In this document: positions 26,467 to 34,660 of the stretch, piece by piece
Numbering within the stretch: the stretch's first letter is position 1
Layout of the letters: every line of letters begins with the position of its first letter
NCBI RefSeq assembly: GCF_014648675.1
Contig: NZ_BMRO01000001.1
Location: 696,769-760,768 of the forward strand
Reading direction: 5' to 3'
DNA length: 64,000 bases
From: Actinomadura livida
GTDB taxonomy: Bacteria; Actinomycetota; Actinomycetes; Streptosporangiales; Streptosporangiaceae
Notes under the pieces: generated by a model
The model's input: the letters and a program-made list of their open reading frames with translations, nothing else
Databases searched by the model: none
What the model was told of the DNA's origin: nothing
Made by a program: the position numbers and the translations under genes

Positions 26467-26745
26467 CCCTGCGAACACAGCCTCGGGCTGCTGGGCGCTC
26501 ATCCGGTTTCCGGACCGCGCATTTCTGCCTGCAATCGCGGCAGCGGACACCCGCGCGAACACACCCGTCACCCTTTCGCCGGTGACGGCCCTGGTGACAG
26601 ACGTGACGTTCCACGGACGCGGGTATGATCCTCCGGTTTACCCACGGCCATGATCGACCGCAGGTGGCCTAACGGCTTGATCACGGGCAACTGAAGGAAT
26701 CTACTTGACGGAGGTGATAAGTCCGCAACGGCAAGGAGCCCATCC
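26467..26745. other. Intergenic leader region before the secreted protease gene
   Basis: This gap has no gene. It contains an inverted repeat CGTCACC/GGTGACG (26566-26572 and 26581-26587) and three GTGAC direct repeats (26582, 26594, 26603), followed by TATGAT (26627-26632), a good -10 hexamer lacking a convincing -35. The leader up to the ATG ends with AAGGAG, and could be about 110 nt long. No known riboswitch pattern was recognised. Confidence 0.5.
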
Positions 26746-27447
26746 ATGGGAACCCCCCGAACCAAAGCGGCCGTTCGAGCGCGCGGTCAATCGATCCGCC
26801 CCACCAGGAAGAATGTCCTCTCAAAGGCGGGCGCGGCACTTTCCGCAATTGCGGCCGCCGTGACGCTTCAAGCGCTCGCCCCGGCCGCGCACGCCGACAA
26901 CTGGGGATCCACCGTGTGTGGAGGCGACCCGCGCAACTGCGTGAGCCTGGCGAACAACAGCGTGCACTCCGTCTATCTCGACGGCAGCTTCGGCAACGTC
27001 GCCACCTACGACATTCCTGAACTGGACGACGCAGTACGGTGGTCCTTGGCCAACGTCTACACGCCGACGGACATGAGCGCCTACGTGGACCAGGCCGACC
27101 CCTACCCCGACGTGCGGATGGCGGATTACGACTGGGGGGAATTGAATGGGGTCGTCGCCTGGGTGCAATGCCCGGCGACCCATACCGGCGCCGGCGGAAA
27201 CCGCGCGGCCGGCACCGGATGGTGCCGCGGCCAGCACCTGCGCTTCAATGCCTACTATTACTGGTACTGGACCGATGTCTACGACACCGCCACCCAGCGT
27301 CGCCAGATCGCCTGCCACGAAACCGGTCACACCGTGGGGCTGCGGCACCGTTCCACGCTGGATTCATGCATGCACACCTTCGCGGGTGAAGGCGCCGCGG
27401 CCACGCTCGATGCCCATGACCAGGGCCACATCAATGGCCACTACTGA
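26746..27447 (+). CDS. Secreted zinc metalloprotease, metzincin-type
   Basis: 233 residues. A basic N-terminus and hydrophobic stretch (AALSAIAAAVTLQALAPAAHA, about 30-50) ending AHA-D form a signal peptide. HETGHTVGLRH is the HExxHxxGxxH zinc motif (zinc His residues and catalytic Glu), followed closely by SCMHT, a metzincin-like Met-turn. Several Cys pairs (CGGDPRNC, VQCPATH, GWCRG) suggest disulfides. ATG 26746 follows AAGGAG seven bases upstream. Codon use in parts (AATTGAATG, TATTACTGG) is more AT-rich than the neighbours. Target proteins are unknown. Confidence 0.85.
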   Translation: MGTPRTKAAVRARGQSIRPTRKNVLSKAGAALSAIAAAVTLQALAPAAHADNWGSTVCGGDPRNCVSLANNSVHSVYLDGSFGNVATYDIPELDDAVRWSLANVYTPTDMSAYVDQADPYPDVRMADYDWGELNGVVAWVQCPATHTGAGGNRAAGTGWCRGQHLRFNAYYYWYWTDVYDTATQRRQIACHETGHTVGLRHRSTLDSCMHTFAGEGAAATLDAHDQGHINGHY

Positions 27448-27468
27448 ACGGCTGAGGTGATGAAGAAG

Positions 27469-28194
27469 ATGGTTTCATTCCGAGCCATGCCCGTGGCCAT
27501 GTTGATAACGGTCACCTCTGTGACCGCCGCCTGCGGCAACGGTGGCGGCGAAGTCACCGCCGCACCACAGAACGAGACCGCGCGCCCTGGCGCCACAGCG
27601 GGACTCGACACCCATCACCCAGAGAACGCCGCCTTCTTCGAGCGGTTCCGGATGCCGAACGCACTGCTGGTCGGGCCGCCCGAGAACCTGGCGGCCGGCG
27701 CGGACGCGGCCACCGCCGTGATCGTCGCGGAGGTCGCCGACGTGCGCCGGACCCGCGTCGTCGGACCGCCCGAGGCCAGGGTGCCGATGACGGGTGTCGT
27801 GCTGCGGCCGGTCGAGACCCTGCATGGCAAGCTCCGGCCAGAGCTCAAGGACGTGGTCGTGGAATTCCCCGGTGAAGCGACCGTGGACTCCCCGGACTCG
27901 ATCGCAGCGCTGCGCGCCTCGCTGCCCCAGGGTAAGGCGGTGTGGTTCTTGCGCTGGCAGGGGACGCCGCCCCCCACCTCCAAACCCGGCGCCGGGCCGA
28001 TCCCCCAGGAGTCCAGGAAGTTCTATGGCGTCGTCTCCCTGGATGGAGGCATGTTCGTACAGGGACCCGAGAACGTGGTGAGCCCCATCGCGGCGGACAG
28101 CGGCGAGACGGCCGGCCCCCCGACCATGCGCAAGGCGGGTGAGCGGTTCGACAAGCTCAGCGAACTCGCCAAAAGAGTCCGCGCGCTGGATTGA
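27469..28194 (+). CDS. Predicted lipoprotein, hypothetical
   Basis: 241 residues. Short hydrophobic N-terminus (MPVAMLITVTSVTAAC) with a lipobox-like TAAC, so the mature protein should be lipid-anchored outside the membrane. The mature part is beta-rich (VVEFPGEATVDS; GKAVWFLRWQG); I do not recognise a family. GAGGTG lies nine bases before ATG 27469, favouring it over ATG 27460, which leaves no room for a ribosome-binding site. Sits 21 bp after the metalloprotease gene; co-expression with it is likely. Confidence 0.68.
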   Translation: MVSFRAMPVAMLITVTSVTAACGNGGGEVTAAPQNETARPGATAGLDTHHPENAAFFERFRMPNALLVGPPENLAAGADAATAVIVAEVADVRRTRVVGPPEARVPMTGVVLRPVETLHGKLRPELKDVVVEFPGEATVDSPDSIAALRASLPQGKAVWFLRWQGTPPPTSKPGAGPIPQESRKFYGVVSLDGGMFVQGPENVVSPIAADSGETAGPPTMRKAGERFDKLSELAKRVRALD

Positions 28195-28274
28195 CCCGAC
28201 TCACCGCCACGTATTTTCCACGATTGACCTGTCCGGGATGACAGCCAGATGATTATCCCTACTTAGGGGGAATC

Positions 28275-28853
28275 ATGGGACGTATCATTCCGGTCATTGC
28301 GGCGATCAGTGCATTACTCGCAATCGGGGGCTGCACTGAGCCGGCCGAGCCACCTGCGACGGGCTCGAATGCCGCGGCGGGCGCGACCCCCTCCACGGCG
28401 AGCGAGCGCGCGACAACGAGTGCGGCGCCCACGCCCAGCCAGTCCGTCGAGCAGCGCACCGTCACGACGACGCGCAAGATCCCGTACAAGACGACAAGAG
28501 TGGAAGACGCAACCCTTGCCAAGGGCCGCACCAAGGTGAAAAGGCGCGGAGTCACCGGCGTCAAGACCCTTACCTATGAGGTGACGTACACGAACGGCAA
28601 GGCGACGGACAGGAAACTGCTGCGCGAGGTCGTCACAAGGAAACCTCGCGCCCGGATCATCGCGGTCGGTACCAAGCAGGCCCGGCAATGCGACCCGAAC
28701 TACAGCGGTGCGTGCGTGCCGATCGCCAGTGATGTCGACTGTGCGGGAGGCAGCGGCAACGGCCCCGCCTACGTGCAAGGGCCCGTCCGCGTGGTCGGCT
28801 CCGACATCTACGACCTGGACAGAGACGGCGACGGCATCGCCTGCGACTCCTGA
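28275..28853 (+). CDS. Lipoprotein with G5-like and Excalibur domains
   Basis: 192 residues. Lipobox AIGGC at about residue 20, Ser/Thr/Ala-rich linker, a G5-like region (about 60-125: VTTTRKIPYKTTRVED, GVTGVKTLTYEVTYTNGK), and a C-terminal Excalibur calcium-binding motif DLDRDGDGIACDS with conserved Cys pairs. Such proteins bind cell-surface polymers or calcium outside the cell. ATG 28275 follows AGGGGGA. Third extracytoplasmic gene in a row here; it is tail-to-tail (3 bp) with the anti-sigma-type gene. Confidence 0.85.
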   Translation: MGRIIPVIAAISALLAIGGCTEPAEPPATGSNAAAGATPSTASERATTSAAPTPSQSVEQRTVTTTRKIPYKTTRVEDATLAKGRTKVKRRGVTGVKTLTYEVTYTNGKATDRKLLREVVTRKPRARIIAVGTKQARQCDPNYSGACVPIASDVDCAGGSGNGPAYVQGPVRVVGSDIYDLDRDGDGIACDS

Positions 28854-28856
28854 CCG

Positions 28857-29672
28857 TCATCCGCGAAGCGCGTCGAGGTCCTCATTGCACCGCACTACTT
28901 CCTCGGCGACGTCCTCGACGTCGCCGACCGGACGGCGGACGGCGCCGGCCGATGGCCGGGTGACATAGAACGTTGCGTCCCGCACCCAGATCGTGATCTC
29001 CGGCCGCACCGACAAGACGGCCATCCGCAGGCCGTCGCTCAGGTGCAGCGGCCCGATTCTCCGCGCGGCGAGCAGCCGCCGCAGTTCCCGGGCCGCCTCA
29101 TGGCAGTCCCGCCGGGGCGGACACCACGGCACCCGCGCGGGCAGGGCGAAGTAGACGACCTTCCCGGACACCGGCGCCGAGCCCAGCCGAGACCGGCTGC
29201 GATGCGCTCCCCAGCGTCCTCCATGCTCCACCGCCAGGGCGTTCACCAACTCAAGCCCACGCCCGCCCACTGCGTCGACCGGAGGACGCAGGTTCTCCCC
29301 GGACGGCACGGCCCCGCACCACGACGCGGAGTCGAAGACCCGCACCACGACCTCCGTGCCCTGCCCGCGCGCGTAGATCTGCAACTCGGGCAGCCCCGCC
29401 GTGGGCGTGACCCCGAGCGCCCGCCCACCCAGCGCGTGCGCGAAAGCGTTCGTCGCCAGCTCGGAGACCATGGTCACCGCGTCTTCGACCACCTCCCCCG
29501 GCAGCAGCAGCGCGGTGAGCGCTTCCCGGACGAGCTTCCGCGCCACCCCGGCACACCGAGCCTCCGGCGGCAGCACCCAGGCGGCACACCCACCACCCCG
29601 AACCACCTCGGCCCCACACCCGGCGACCCCCACACCACCAGGCATTCTCCACACCACCACGACCACCACCAT
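28857..29672 (-). CDS. ATP-binding protein of a WhiJ/AbaA-like cluster, with C-terminal extension
   Basis: 271 residues from ATG 29672 (262 from ATG 29645, preceded by GGAGA). N-box MVSELATNAFAHA and G2 box GGRGLELVNAL identify an RsbW-like HATPase domain (about 40-165). An additional 95-residue C-terminal region (CHEAARELRRLLAARRIGPL and later) is unusual for this small family. Probably an anti-sigma or serine-kinase protein. It is transcribed divergently from XRE-DUF5753 and DUF397 genes, the classical actinomycete regulatory cluster. A Val repeat at the N-terminus makes the start uncertain. Confidence 0.78.
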   Translation of the reverse strand: MVVVVVVWRMPGGVGVAGCGAEVVRGGGCAAWVLPPEARCAGVARKLVREALTALLLPGEVVEDAVTMVSELATNAFAHALGGRALGVTPTAGLPELQIYARGQGTEVVVRVFDSASWCGAVPSGENLRPPVDAVGGRGLELVNALAVEHGGRWGAHRSRSRLGSAPVSGKVVYFALPARVPWCPPRRDCHEAARELRRLLAARRIGPLHLSDGLRMAVLSVRPEITIWVRDATFYVTRPSAGAVRRPVGDVEDVAEEVVRCNEDLDALRG

Positions 29673-29753
29673 TTCCGGACGAGCCCGACATGGTCGCCGA
29701 GCGTGCTGTCTTCGATACACAACGTGGCAGTGGCCATACAAGATCGCAATAGA

Positions 29754-29766
29754 TTCTCTAAAAGAG
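29754..29766. promoter_or_regulatory. Palindrome in the divergent WhiJ-like promoter region
   Basis: TCTCT-AAA-AGAGA lies in an AT-rich pocket 56 bp upstream of the XRE gene, with TAGATT (29749-29754) as a possible -10. A plausible operator for the XRE-DUF5753 protein; direct evidence is lacking. Confidence 0.4.
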
Positions 29767-29821
29767 ACTGCAGTGGTTCCTTCGCCGGACAGTTTCACCC
29801 AACGCGTGGCAAGGTGTCACC

Positions 29822-30673
29822 GTGAGTGAGATTCATGTCGAGGGCTACAGCCCGACGATCAAGAAGCGCGCCCTCAGCCGCAAGCTGGTCGCCGCCCGCA
29901 AGGAGATCGGCATGACGACGACGGAGGTCTGCAGGCGCCTGCGTTGGAGCGCCACCAAGCTCAACTACATCGAGAAGGCGAAGTGGATCGAGCCCAACCC
30001 CGAAGCGGTCACCGACCTGTGCGAGCTCTACGGCATAGAAGGACATGCGCGGGAGGCTCTCGCCGAACTGGCACGGCAGGCGAGGCAACGGGGCTGGTGG
30101 ACGAGATACAACGACGTCTTCCAGAACGAGTTTCCAGGTTTCGAGACGGCGGCCTCAGCCGTTAGTACCTACAGCAACGTGTTCCTACCCGGCCTCCTCC
30201 AGACAGCGACATACATGGAGGCCCTCCTGCCCATCGGGGGCGTCGACGACCCTGCGGAGATCAAACGGCATGTGGACGCGCGGCTGAGGCGTCAGGAGAT
30301 CTTGGACCGAATCGACGCGCCCTGCCGACTCCATGCGGTGATCGACGAGAACGCCATCACCAGGATCATCGATCCAGAAGTGCGAACCACACAACTGAAC
30401 CACCTGGTCACGATGGCGGATCGAAGCAACGTGACCATCCAGCTCATTCCCACCACCGCCGGCTTGTACGCAGGAGCCGGCGAGCCGTTCACCCACCTGG
30501 GCTTCGACGACCCCGGGGAACGCGACATCGTCTTCCTGGAGACGACCGTCGACGACCGGATGCTTGAGGAGAAAGACGAACTTCGTCGCTATATGCTCAG
30601 ATTTGAGCAACTGCGCGCGGTCGCGCTCTCCGCCGAGGCGAGCCGTGACCGCCTCCTGAAGGGAACCGGATGA
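29822..30673 (+). CDS. XRE-family regulator with DUF5753 domain (WhiJ-like)
   Basis: 283 residues. N-terminal helix-turn-helix (LVAARKEIGMTTTEVCRRLR, then WSATKLNYIEKAK, about 20-56), then the DUF5753 domain with typical EFPGFETAAS, LPGLLQTATYMEALL and a C-terminal GAGEPFTHLGFDD. Cytosolic DNA-binding protein. It is the central member of a WhiJ/AbaA-type triad with the divergent ATPase and the overlapping DUF397 gene; known relatives control development and antibiotic production in Streptomyces. GTG 29822 with AAGGTG upstream. Confidence 0.93.
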   Translation: MSEIHVEGYSPTIKKRALSRKLVAARKEIGMTTTEVCRRLRWSATKLNYIEKAKWIEPNPEAVTDLCELYGIEGHAREALAELARQARQRGWWTRYNDVFQNEFPGFETAASAVSTYSNVFLPGLLQTATYMEALLPIGGVDDPAEIKRHVDARLRRQEILDRIDAPCRLHAVIDENAITRIIDPEVRTTQLNHLVTMADRSNVTIQLIPTTAGLYAGAGEPFTHLGFDDPGERDIVFLETTVDDRMLEEKDELRRYMLRFEQLRAVALSAEASRDRLLKGTG

Positions 30674-30879
30674 GCCGAACGACTCGGCAAGCAGCCATCT
30701 GGCGTACGAGTAGCTATTCCCAACCCGCTGGTACCGATTGCGTCGAGGTCGCCGGGATGACCGGGTACTGCGCCGTCCGAGACTCCAAGAACCCGGTGGG
30801 CCCCGTGCTGGCGCTCACCCGTGACGAGTGGGCCACCCTCCTCAACACCATCAAGACAGGCGCACACGACTTGCGCTGA
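30670..30879 (+). CDS. DUF397 domain-containing protein
   Basis: 69 residues. The DUF397 hallmark is plain: IWRTSSYSQPAGTDCVEVA and CAVRDSKNPVGPVLALTRDE. Small acidic partner of XRE-DUF5753 regulators, coupled by an ATGA overlap to the upstream gene. Probably modulates the regulator's DNA binding by protein-protein contact (family-level inference). Tail-to-tail with the SDR gene. Confidence 0.93.
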   Translation: MSRTTRQAAIWRTSSYSQPAGTDCVEVAGMTGYCAVRDSKNPVGPVLALTRDEWATLLNTIKTGAHDLR

Positions 30880-30902
30880 TCGATCACCCGGTCCTGCGCT
30901 GG

Positions 30903-31766
30903 TTACTGGACGATGGCCTTGTTGAAGGTCGGCGGATCTCCCAGGGTTTCGCGGTGGGAGTGGGGGCGGGTCCCGTCGGTGTCCCGGACGTTCAGTTCTT
31001 CGCCCAGTTCGGCGCCTATGAGGACCTGGCCGCTGCGCTTCATCAGGTCCGGGTCGCGGGCCAGGGCGTCGATCAGGCGGCCGCTGAACTCCGGGGACTC
31101 GGCGGCCGCGGCGAAGGACGCGTAGCGGTCGGGGGCGCCCTCGAAGAGGGCCTTGGTCCGCTCCGTCTTCAGCAAGCCCATCCAGAGGGAAATGACGGCG
31201 ACGTTGTAGGGCCTGAAGTCCACGGCCATGTCATGGGCCATTTTGTCGACCGCGGCCTTGCCGGCGCCGTAGGCGGGGCCGTGCATGTAGCAGCGGCCGC
31301 CGAATGACGAGGTGTTGACGATGAGGCCCGCGCCGTTCTTGATGAGCAGGGGCGCCGCGTAGTAGCTGGCGACGTAGGCGGAGCGCATTCCCACGTCGAA
31401 CATGTCCTGGAGTGCGAGCGACTTCTCCCAGAAGGGGCCCTTGCGGGCCAGGTCCGGGTGAATGGCGAACGCATTGTTCACGAGGATGTCCAGCCCGCCG
31501 TGCTCCCGCTCCACCTGCTTGAAGAGGGCCTCGACCTGGTCGTCCCGGGAGTGGTCGCAGATCACCGGAATGCCGGTGCCGCCCCGCCGGTCGATCTCCG
31601 CCGCCGTTTCGTAGACCGTGCCGGGCAGTTCCGTCTCGCCCGCGGCCCCGGTCCGTCCCGTCACGTAGACGGTCGTCCCGGCCTCGCCCAGTGCCAGCGC
31701 GATGCCCTTGCCGGCGCCCCGGCTGGCCCCGGTGACCACCGCCACGCGGTCTTCGGTCAGGCCCAT
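30903..31766 (-). CDS. SDR family oxidoreductase
   Basis: 287 residues. Rossmann motif VTGASRGAGKGIA (about 11-23), NNAF, and catalytic Ser-Tyr-Lys seen as VNTSSFGGRCYMHGPAYGAGKAA (split: NTSS, then AYGAGK). Uses NAD(P)H; substrate unknown. ATG 31766 with GGGAG five bases upstream lies inside the end of the hydrolase gene (10-bp overlap). Third gene of a leftward group SnoaL-like protein, hydrolase, SDR, suggesting a small catabolic or tailoring unit. Confidence 0.9.
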   Translation of the reverse strand: MGLTEDRVAVVTGASRGAGKGIALALGEAGTTVYVTGRTGAAGETELPGTVYETAAEIDRRGGTGIPVICDHSRDDQVEALFKQVEREHGGLDILVNNAFAIHPDLARKGPFWEKSLALQDMFDVGMRSAYVASYYAAPLLIKNGAGLIVNTSSFGGRCYMHGPAYGAGKAAVDKMAHDMAVDFRPYNVAVISLWMGLLKTERTKALFEGAPDRYASFAAAAESPEFSGRLIDALARDPDLMKRSGQVLIGAELGEELNVRDTDGTRPHSHRETLGDPPTFNKAIVQ

Positions 31767-32737
31767 CCCGACTCCCTGCCGGTCGTCAGGAATTCCAGCA
31801 TGGCCGCCGTCGTCTCGGCGGGTTTCTCCATCTGCATCATGTGCCCGGCGTTCTTTATCATCCGTACGTCGCGGACGTCCTCGTGGTGCCGCGCCAACTT
31901 GGTGAGGGGATCGCGGCCGTGCCAGCCTTCCAGGTCGGCGTCCTGCTCGCTTCCGATGAAATAGAAGGGCACCGGGTTCTTCCTTCCGGCGTACGACTTG
32001 CGGTACTCCCAGGAGAGGTCCATCGCCCGGTACCAGTTCAGGGCGCCGGTGAAGCCGCTGCGGCTGTAGGCCGCCACGTAGAACTCGAGTTCCGCCTCGG
32101 TCAACCACGGCCACGGAAGGGGCGGCGTCTCCGGCAGGGCGTCGATATAGGAGGTGCCCGGAGGCTTTCGCCAGACGTCGAGATAGTGGTAGTCGCTGGA
32201 AAGCGCGTAGAACAGCTTGCGCAGGAACTCGCCCGGCGCCGCGTCGAGATCACGGTCGGCCACGCCCGGGGCGCTGAAGTAGTGGATGTGGTTGAAGTGC
32301 CTACCGGCCTGCCGGGCGGCCAGCGTCAGCGGGGGTTCCTCGCTCGGTGTGATGAACGGATTCTCCAGCCCGATGATCGCGGCGATCCGCTCGGGATGGT
32401 GGTAGGCGAGGTCATAGGCGGCGAACAGCCCGAAATCGAGGCCGCTGAACACCGCCTTCTCCTCGCCGAGATGGTCGAGGAGGCCGACCAGGTCTCCGAC
32501 GATCCGGTCGACGCCGTACTCCCGCGGTTCTGCCGGGCCGCTCGTGTCGCCCATGCCCCGCATGTCGGGCGCCACGACCCGGAAACCAGCCTCGGCGATC
32601 GGTCCGATCTGGTGGCGCCAGCTGAACCACAGGTGCGGGAAGCCGTGCAGGAGGACGACGAGCGGTCCCTGCCCCGCCTCCACGTAGTGGACGTCGAGAC
32701 CGTTGATCTTCGCGTACCGATGACTCCGGTTGACCAC
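31757..32737 (-). CDS. Alpha/beta hydrolase, epoxide hydrolase-like
   Basis: 326 residues. HGFPHLWFSW oxyanion-hole loop, nucleophile elbow FSGLDFGLFAA (Asp nucleophile in place of the more common GHDWG context), PGVADRD cap region and C-terminal KNAGHMMQMEKP with the catalytic His. Consistent with the Asp-nucleophile epoxide hydrolase/dehalogenase branch. GTG 32737 is preceded by GGAAGGGG seven bases upstream; the longer open frame is not homologous. Cytosolic. Confidence 0.85.
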   Translation of the reverse strand: MVNRSHRYAKINGLDVHYVEAGQGPLVVLLHGFPHLWFSWRHQIGPIAEAGFRVVAPDMRGMGDTSGPAEPREYGVDRIVGDLVGLLDHLGEEKAVFSGLDFGLFAAYDLAYHHPERIAAIIGLENPFITPSEEPPLTLAARQAGRHFNHIHYFSAPGVADRDLDAAPGEFLRKLFYALSSDYHYLDVWRKPPGTSYIDALPETPPLPWPWLTEAELEFYVAAYSRSGFTGALNWYRAMDLSWEYRKSYAGRKNPVPFYFIGSEQDADLEGWHGRDPLTKLARHHEDVRDVRMIKNAGHMMQMEKPAETTAAMLEFLTTGRESGWA

Positions 32738-32929
32738 GCCGCGGCCCCTTCCACGCTGGGCTGGGTCGAGTACGACTCTGCCGGACGTCCGCGGCGCCGG
32801 CACCGGACGTCCCGGTGAGCGGGAGGGGGCTGCGTCGCAGGACCGGCGCACCGCTCCCGCCCGGCGGCCTCGCCGCACCTGTCAGGTCACGCGCTCGCGT
32901 ACGTCGCCGAGGTCGGCTGCGGCAAGCCC

Positions 32930-33292
32930 TCAGGTCTCGATGTCGTCCGGCCCCCAGTGGGCGTCCATGCGAACGATCTTGCCGTCGGCGTTGAAGGTCA
33001 TGACGTCGATGGCGCGGATCCGCATGCCCGGGATGTCGACGGTGAAGGCCATCGCGGCCCGGTCTCCGTGGGAGCCGCGGATCGGGGCGTCGAGGGTGAG
33101 CTTGGCTCCGCCGGCGATGGCGTTGGTGTAGAACTCCTCGATCCCGGCGCGGCCGCTGATCGGCGGGTTGCCGACCGGGTCCTCGATGACGGCGTCGTCG
33201 GCGTAGAGGCCGGATATGGCCGCCGCGTCACCCGCGTTGAAGGCGTCGATGTAGGTCTGGAGGGCCTGCTTCATGTGCTCCTGAGACGGCAT
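32930..33292 (-). CDS. SnoaL/NTF2-like protein (steroid delta-isomerase-like)
   Basis: 120 residues, a cone-shaped NTF2 fold: N-terminal helix with YIDAFNAGDAAAISGLYADD, then EDPVGNPPISGRAGIEEFY and C-terminal strands MTFNADGKIVRMDAHWGP. Such proteins isomerise ketosteroids or act on polyketides. Asp/His residues are available for acid-base chemistry. Upstream of the hydrolase and SDR genes by 192 bp, so it may belong to the same unit. No clear ribosome-binding site at ATG 33292. Confidence 0.88.
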   Translation of the reverse strand: MPSQEHMKQALQTYIDAFNAGDAAAISGLYADDAVIEDPVGNPPISGRAGIEEFYTNAIAGGAKLTLDAPIRGSHGDRAAMAFTVDIPGMRIRAIDVMTFNADGKIVRMDAHWGPDDIET

Positions 33293-33345
33293 GGGGCGAA
33301 GCCTAGCAAGCGGTCGCTTGGTCCTCGGTGCAGGATGATGGGCGC

Positions 33346-33912
33346 ATGGCTATCGCATCGTTCATGGTCCCGCTCGGTTCAGCGGTCCCCGCGTTCCGGC
33401 TCCCGTCCGTCGAGGGCGGCACCGTGTCGGAGGCGGACTTCGCGGACGCGTCCGCCCTGCTGGTGGTCTTCCTGTCCAACCACTGCCCGTACGTCCGGCG
33501 CATCGAGGACGCGATCGGCGTCGTCACCACGGAGTACGCCGCCAATGGGCTCGCCACCGTCGCCGTGTGCAGCAACGACGTCTCCAACTATCCGGACGAC
33601 GACGCCGGCCACCTGCGTGAGCAGGCCAAGCGCGCCGGATTCCGTTTCCCGTACCTGGTGGACGAATCCCAGGAAACGGCGAAGGCGTTCAAGGCCGCCT
33701 GCACGCCGGACTTCTTCCTGTACGACCGGGAACGCAAGCTCGCCTACCGAGGCGAGTTCGACGGGGCTCGCCCCAGGAACGACGTACCGTCCGACGGCGC
33801 CTCGCTACGGGCGGCCCTGGACCTGGTGCTCGCGGGCAAGTCCGTCCCCGAGCCCCACACGCCCAGCCTCGGCTGCGGGATCAAGTGGAAGCCCGGCAAC
33901 GAGCCGGTGTAA
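33346..33912 (+). CDS. Thioredoxin-like/AhpC-TSA family protein
   Basis: 188 residues. Thioredoxin fold with VVFLSNHCPYVRRIED: the active site is CPYVR rather than CxxC, so it is a one-Cys motif typical of this redoxin family. A further Cys (CTPDFFLYDRE) and a C-terminal GCGIKWK provide possible resolving Cys. Likely reduces peroxides or protein disulfides in the cytosol. ATG 33346 opens the domain directly. Divergent from the SnoaL-like gene. Confidence 0.88.
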   Translation: MAIASFMVPLGSAVPAFRLPSVEGGTVSEADFADASALLVVFLSNHCPYVRRIEDAIGVVTTEYAANGLATVAVCSNDVSNYPDDDAGHLREQAKRAGFRFPYLVDESQETAKAFKAACTPDFFLYDRERKLAYRGEFDGARPRNDVPSDGASLRAALDLVLAGKSVPEPHTPSLGCGIKWKPGNEPV

Positions 33913-33938
33913 TTACGCCGGCGGTAATCACACCGCTT

Positions 33939-33965
33939 GAACAACACCGGCCGAACAACACCGGC
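33939..33965. repeat. Two 13-bp direct repeats, 14-bp period
   Basis: GAACAACACCGGC occurs at 33939-33951 and 33953-33965 in the 72-bp gap between convergent genes. TTACGCCG also occurs on both sides (33913 and 33968). Role unknown; too short for a transposon footprint. Confidence 0.6.
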
Positions 33966-33984
33966 AGAGTTACGCCGTGGTCGT

Positions 33985-34644
33985 TCACCCCGCGAGGCCG
34001 TGCCTGTAGGCGTAGGTGACGGCCTGGGCCCGGTCGCGGAGGTTCGCCTTGGCGAACAGGTTGTTGATGTGCGTCTTGACCGTCGCCTCCGAGATGAACA
34101 GGTCACCGGCTATCTCGCCGTTCGAGCGCCCCTGGGCGATCAGGGTGAGCACCTCGGCCTCACGCCGGGTGAGCCCGTCGGGCAGGGCGCTCCCGGCGGG
34201 CCGGGCGGGACGCGGCTCGGTGGCGACCGCCTCGACCAGGCGGCGCTGCACGGCCGGGTCGAGTTGCGCCGCTCCCCCGCGGACCGCGTCGACGGCGCGG
34301 GCGATCTCGTCCGCGCCGGCGTCCTTGGTGAGGTAGCCGCGGGCCCCGGCGCGCAGCGCGGCGAAGATCGACTCATCGTCGGCGTAGGTGGTGAGGACGA
34401 CGACCTCGACGTCCGGGTGGGCCCGCTTGATCCGGCGGGTCGCCTCCACGCCGTCCATGCGCGGCATCCGCAGGTCCATCAGGACGACGTCCGGGTTCAG
34501 TTCCGCGACCATCGCCACGGCCTGCTCGCCGTCCCCGCATGACCCGGCCACGTCGAGGCCCGGCAGCAGTTCGAGCAGCAGGACCAGGCCCTCGCGCACC
34601 ACGGTCTGGTCGTCGACGACCAGGATTCTCGTCTTCTCGCTCAC
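33985..34644 (-). CDS. NarL/LuxR-family response regulator
   Basis: 219 residues. Receiver acidic pair VVDDQ, phosphoacceptor in VVLMDLRMPRMDG (Asp about 56) and Lys in LTKDAG; C-terminal LuxR helix-turn-helix GLTRREAEVLTLIAQGRSNG followed by ATVKTHINNLFAKA. GTG 34644 with GGGAGAC upstream; 16 bp after the kinase gene, forming a two-gene operon. In actinomycetes a similar pair lies near parE. Target genes unknown; it may regulate the divergent parE/ABC exporter region. Confidence 0.93.
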   Translation of the reverse strand: MSEKTRILVVDDQTVVREGLVLLLELLPGLDVAGSCGDGEQAVAMVAELNPDVVLMDLRMPRMDGVEATRRIKRAHPDVEVVVLTTYADDESIFAALRAGARGYLTKDAGADEIARAVDAVRGGAAQLDPAVQRRLVEAVATEPRPARPAGSALPDGLTRREAEVLTLIAQGRSNGEIAGDLFISEATVKTHINNLFAKANLRDRAQAVTYAYRHGLAG

Positions 34645-34660
34645 CGCGTCCCGTCTCCCG

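Noticed and set aside
23827..26571. 914-codon leftward open frame covering parC
   Set aside because: It is the antisense shadow of parC; no domains and typical reverse-frame composition.
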